Positions 61,534 to 64,000 of a stretch of DNA of 64,000 nt are shown one piece after another. A program made the position numbers and the translations under genes. Source of the stretch: a bacterium 0.1xD8-71 (GTDB lineage Bacteria > Bacillota > Clostridia > Lachnospirales > Lachnospiraceae); the NCBI GenBank assembly GCA_003612405.1, contig RAYR01000009.1, positions 62,001-126,000 of the forward strand, read 5' to 3'. The number at the start of each line of letters is the position of its first letter. Positions within the stretch are counted from its first letter, which is position 1. The notes beneath the pieces are model-generated. The model saw only the letters and a program-made list of their open reading frames with translations. It was not told the origin of the DNA and did no database searches.

Positions 61534-62190
61534 ATGCAGAAAATAGGTGTACTGTCGGATACGCACGGAAAACTTAGGGAGGAGATTATAGATATCCTTC
61601 AGGAGTGTGATGTGATTCTTCATGCGGGAGATATCAATACACTTAAAGTGTTGGAACAGCTAAGGAGTATTGCGCCTGTTTATGTGGTAAGGGGTAATGC
61701 CGATAAAGAGTGGGCCGAAACACTGCCGGTGGAGCTGGATGAGAGAATCTGCGGCCTGCGGGTCTTTATGGTACATAACAAAAAGGAACTGCCAAAGGAT
61801 TTAACCGCATATGATCTGGTTATCTATGGACATTCTCATAAGTATGAGGAGCGGGAAGACGAGTGCTTTTATCTGAATCCGGGAAGCTGCGGGCCGAGAC
61901 GCTTTTCCCTGCCGGTGACCATGGCGGTGGTGGAGGTGGAAGATGGAGTATTTCATGTATTCAGAAAGGATATAGCGTCGGTCTCTCTGGGCGGCAATGT
62001 GCCCCTTACAGAAAGTACGCTGATTTCCCTGCTTCGGGATGTGGACAAGGGCAGAAGCGTTTCGGAAATCGCCGGAAAATATCATTTGGACGGGTATTTG
62101 GCAGAACAGATCTGCCGGCTGTATCTGACGCATCCGGGTATCGGGGCAGCAGGGGTGCTGGATAAAATGGGGCTGCCCAGGGACAGGTGA
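61534..62190 (+). CDS. YfcE/MJ0936-type phosphodiesterase with C-terminal helical extension
   Basis: A 218-residue metallophosphoesterase. Metal-binding motifs: LSDTHG (7-12), LHAGDI, VRGNADKEWA and YGHSHKYEER, followed by LNPGSCGPRRF. This catalytic domain ends near residue 155, the normal family length. The remaining ~60 residues (PLTESTLISLLRDVDKGRS, VSEIAGKYHLDGYLAEQICR, LYLTHPGIGAAGVLDKMGL) are helical and look like a small HTH-type domain, seen also in some Firmicutes homologues. In vivo substrate unknown. SD AAAGGAGG. Confidence 0.9.
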   Translation: MQKIGVLSDTHGKLREEIIDILQECDVILHAGDINTLKVLEQLRSIAPVYVVRGNADKEWAETLPVELDERICGLRVFMVHNKKELPKDLTAYDLVIYGHSHKYEEREDECFYLNPGSCGPRRFSLPVTMAVVEVEDGVFHVFRKDIASVSLGGNVPLTESTLISLLRDVDKGRSVSEIAGKYHLDGYLAEQICRLYLTHPGIGAAGVLDKMGLPRDR

Positions 62191-62252
62191 CAGTTTTTGG
62201 ATGTTCATTTTTAAAGTTTTAATTTGCCTGATTAGAATAGCAGGGAATTAGT

Positions 62253-62283
62253 GCTGGCTATTGCACCAGCAACTTGTTATAAT
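62253..62283 (+). promoter_or_regulatory. Promoter with inverted repeat before the NRPS gene
   Basis: Extended -10 TGTTATAAT (62275-62283). An inverted repeat GCTGG-N8-CCAGC (62253-62270) occupies the -35 region, with no good -35 hexamer, which fits control by a dedicated regulator. Confidence 0.55.
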
Positions 62284-62300
62284 ATGAGACAAAGGCACAA

Positions 62301-64000
62301 ATGAAGGGAGATATCAGAGTGGCTGATACTGTTCATGTAGATACGAAAGAAATTCAAAATTATTGTCATGATAATAAGATAGAGTTATATGATTTTGTTC
62401 ATGCTGCGATTCTGCAAACATATTTAAGACTGGCAGGGGACTATTTTGATTATTTCACTAATGATAAAAAGGTTAAAGTGATAGATTTTATTATAGAGTC
62501 CATAAATGTCTATGAAACAATTGAGTTACCTTTTGAAATAAATATATGCTCTAATAATGATAGTTTTACTGTTACTTATAAGAAAAAGAAATTAACGAAT
62601 GAATTGAAAAATAATTTTTTGAATTGTATCCGAACAGTAATCTCGGATATGATTTTGAAAGAATATGTATATGATGTAAGACTGCTTTCTGATTCTGAAG
62701 AACATGAAATTTATAAAACTTCTACCGGTAAGCCAATATATTATGATGAAAAAAAGACATGGATTGATACGTTTATTAAGAATGTAGAGATGCAGCCGGA
62801 TCATATTGCTGTTGTTGATATTAATGGATCAATTACATACAAAGAACTGGATAATTTATCTGATATTATTGCATATTACTTATTGGAAAATGGAATACAG
62901 ATTAACGATTTTGTTGCAATAAAATCCGAACGCAGAAAAGAATATATAATTGCTCTAATGGGAATCAATAAAGCCGGTGCCGCTTTTATTTCCATTGATG
63001 CAGAATATCCGGATACCCTATGCGATTATATCATGCAAAATTCAGGAGCTAAAATAGTACTTACTGATCTTAAAATCAAAGAAATTTTATCCCAATATCA
63101 TGAGCATAAAGTTGGCAATATCAACAGATCAAATCCGGATGGCCTTATATATATGATTTATACATCGGGCACAACGGGCAATCCGAAAGGGGTAATGATC
63201 AGACACAAGTCAATAACACATTGTAGTACATGGATAATCCCATATTTGAGACTTGACAATACAAAGCGGAATTTATTGCATACCACTTTTTCATTTGATG
63301 CGTCAATCGTGGATACGCTATTCCCTTTAATTGCCGGCGGTGTTATTTATATTGTTGATGAAAAAACAAGAATGAACTTAAGGTTGATGGCGCAATATAT
63401 TGAGGACAATAAAATAACAGGTTTTTCTTCAAGCTATGCATTCGGGAGAGAATTTTTAAGCAGATTTGATATTCAAGTCGATTATGTGATGCTTGGCGGA
63501 GAAGCTTTTTTGCCATTTAAAAAAGTTCCTTTCAGACTGATTAATGCATATGGTCCTACTGAATTTACGATTATTGCCACAGTTCATGATGTGAATCAAG
63601 ACAAGGATTATGTACCGCCTATTGGGAGACCTATTCCCGGTACGATTGCCCTTGTGCTGGATTGTTTTATGAAACCGGTACCTGTGAATACTCCCGGGGA
63701 GTTATACCTTTGTGGCTCACAAATTGCGGCAGGTTATTGTAATAACAGGATAGCCACGGAAAGGAATTTTATTTCATTTGATAATGGACTTGAATTCTAT
63801 AAAACCGGAGATCTGGTAAAATATAATAATGAGAATGAACTGATTTTTCTTGGCAGAATTGACAGACAAGTAAAACTTAGAGGTTTTCGTATTGAGCCCG
63901 CTCAGATTGAAAATAAAGTTATGCAATTTCAGCAGGTATTAGAATGCGTGGCAGCAGTCAAAAAAATTCATGGTACAAAAAAACTTTGTTTATATTATGT
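62301..64000 (+). CDS. Non-ribosomal peptide synthetase, partial (truncated C domain and adenylation domain)
   Basis: Open to the right edge without a stop for 566 codons. The first ~140 residues (ELYDFVHAAILQTYLRLAG, ETIELPFEINICSNNDSFTV, VRLLSDSEEHEIY) resemble the C-terminal lobe of a condensation domain; no HHxxxDG motif is present. From about residue 155 is an adenylation domain: YTSGTTGNPKGV (A3), FDASIVDTLFPLIAGG (A4), NAYGPTE (A5), YKTGDLVKY (A7) and GRIDRQVKLRGFRIEP (A8). Hand alignment to GrsA gives pocket residues D-A-V-S-M-G-A-I-I; Asp at the first place indicates an alpha-amino acid. An alternative GTG start is at 62319 (SD AAGGGAG). Base composition is clearly more AT-rich than the genes to its left. 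Confidence 0.9.
   Translation, partial: MKGDIRVADTVHVDTKEIQNYCHDNKIELYDFVHAAILQTYLRLAGDYFDYFTNDKKVKVIDFIIESINVYETIELPFEINICSNNDSFTVTYKKKKLTNELKNNFLNCIRTVISDMILKEYVYDVRLLSDSEEHEIYKTSTGKPIYYDEKKTWIDTFIKNVEMQPDHIAVVDINGSITYKELDNLSDIIAYYLLENGIQINDFVAIKSERRKEYIIALMGINKAGAAFISIDAEYPDTLCDYIMQNSGAKIVLTDLKIKEILSQYHEHKVGNINRSNPDGLIYMIYTSGTTGNPKGVMIRHKSITHCSTWIIPYLRLDNTKRNLLHTTFSFDASIVDTLFPLIAGGVIYIVDEKTRMNLRLMAQYIEDNKITGFSSSYAFGREFLSRFDIQVDYVMLGGEAFLPFKKVPFRLINAYGPTEFTIIATVHDVNQDKDYVPPIGRPIPGTIALVLDCFMKPVPVNTPGELYLCGSQIAAGYCNNRIATERNFISFDNGLEFYKTGDLVKYNNENELIFLGRIDRQVKLRGFRIEPAQIENKVMQFQQVLECVAAVKKIHGTKKLCLYY

Noticed and set aside
62301-64000. DltA-type D-alanine ligase instead of NRPS
   Set aside because: The condensation-like N-terminal region and the NAYGPTE and FDAS core motifs fit an NRPS module better.

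Overview
The window reads as a chromosomal segment of a Gram-positive, low-to-moderate GC Clostridia bacterium, most likely a gut Lachnospiraceae. This is inferred from the strong AGGAGG-type ribosome binding sites, the gene families (RsiV-like anti-sigma, CmpB permeases, MecA adaptor, DUF6033, YtrA-type GntR regulators, galacto-N-biose phosphorylase) and rho-independent terminators. No rRNA, tRNA, CRISPR array, transposase or prophage genes were seen. Most genes are housekeeping or ordinary metabolism, with several compact accessory modules between them.

Layout. 1-2849: biotin genes bioB (cut by the left edge), bioD and bioA. 2957-6380: a GGDEF protein, then an ECF sigma factor with its RsiV-like anti-sigma. 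6466-7258: remains of a DUF4143-type ATPase gene. 7273-12299: a membrane protein, a small XRE regulator and, divergent from it, a three-gene module of a dynamin-like GTPase, a coiled-coil membrane protein and a triple zinc-ribbon protein. 12388-17909: small membrane proteins, a lipoprotein/DUF4430/ECF S-component operon, a MATE pump behind a MerR-type promoter, and a duplicated CmpB permease. 17910-20754: AraC regulator, MFS transporter, DUF1349 protein. 20878-27381: Lhr-type helicase, YbaK-like deacylase, pepT, DMT protein. 27404-33960: coiled-coil protein, serine hydrolase, N-acetylhexosamine kinase, galacto-N-biose/lacto-N-biose phosphorylase, two small unknown proteins. 34378-41619: LacI regulator with a ribose-type ABC importer and a GH3 glycosidase. 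41793-44905: BlaI repressor with an M56-M23 fusion peptidase. 45051-51017: MecA adaptor, DEAD-box helicase, YgjP-like peptidase, TPR protein, gpmI. 51242-58679: a YtrA-type regulator with two ABC transporter modules. 58904-62190: a four-repeat secreted protein, eno and a YfcE-like phosphodiesterase. 62301-64000: the start of an AT-rich non-ribosomal peptide synthetase running off the right edge.

How the parts work together. Host-glycan use is suggested by the GNB/LNB phosphorylase-kinase pair and by the sugar ABC importer linked to an intracellular GH3 enzyme. Envelope stress is covered by ECF/RsiV, BlaI/M56-M23 and the YtrA-led ABC operon. Two glycolytic genes, gpmI and eno, lie 9 kb apart.

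The signals most worth a second look are: (i) two ~195-bp palindromic elements, 24 kb apart, whose arms differ between copies by compensatory changes; (ii) the XRE plus dynamin/membrane/zinc-ribbon module with a perfect palindrome inside its promoter; (iii) a terminator-like hairpin that contains the Shine-Dalgarno sequence of eno; (iv) a MerR-type 19-bp-spacer promoter before a MATE pump with no MerR gene nearby; and (v) the edge NRPS, which begins with what looks like half a condensation domain.
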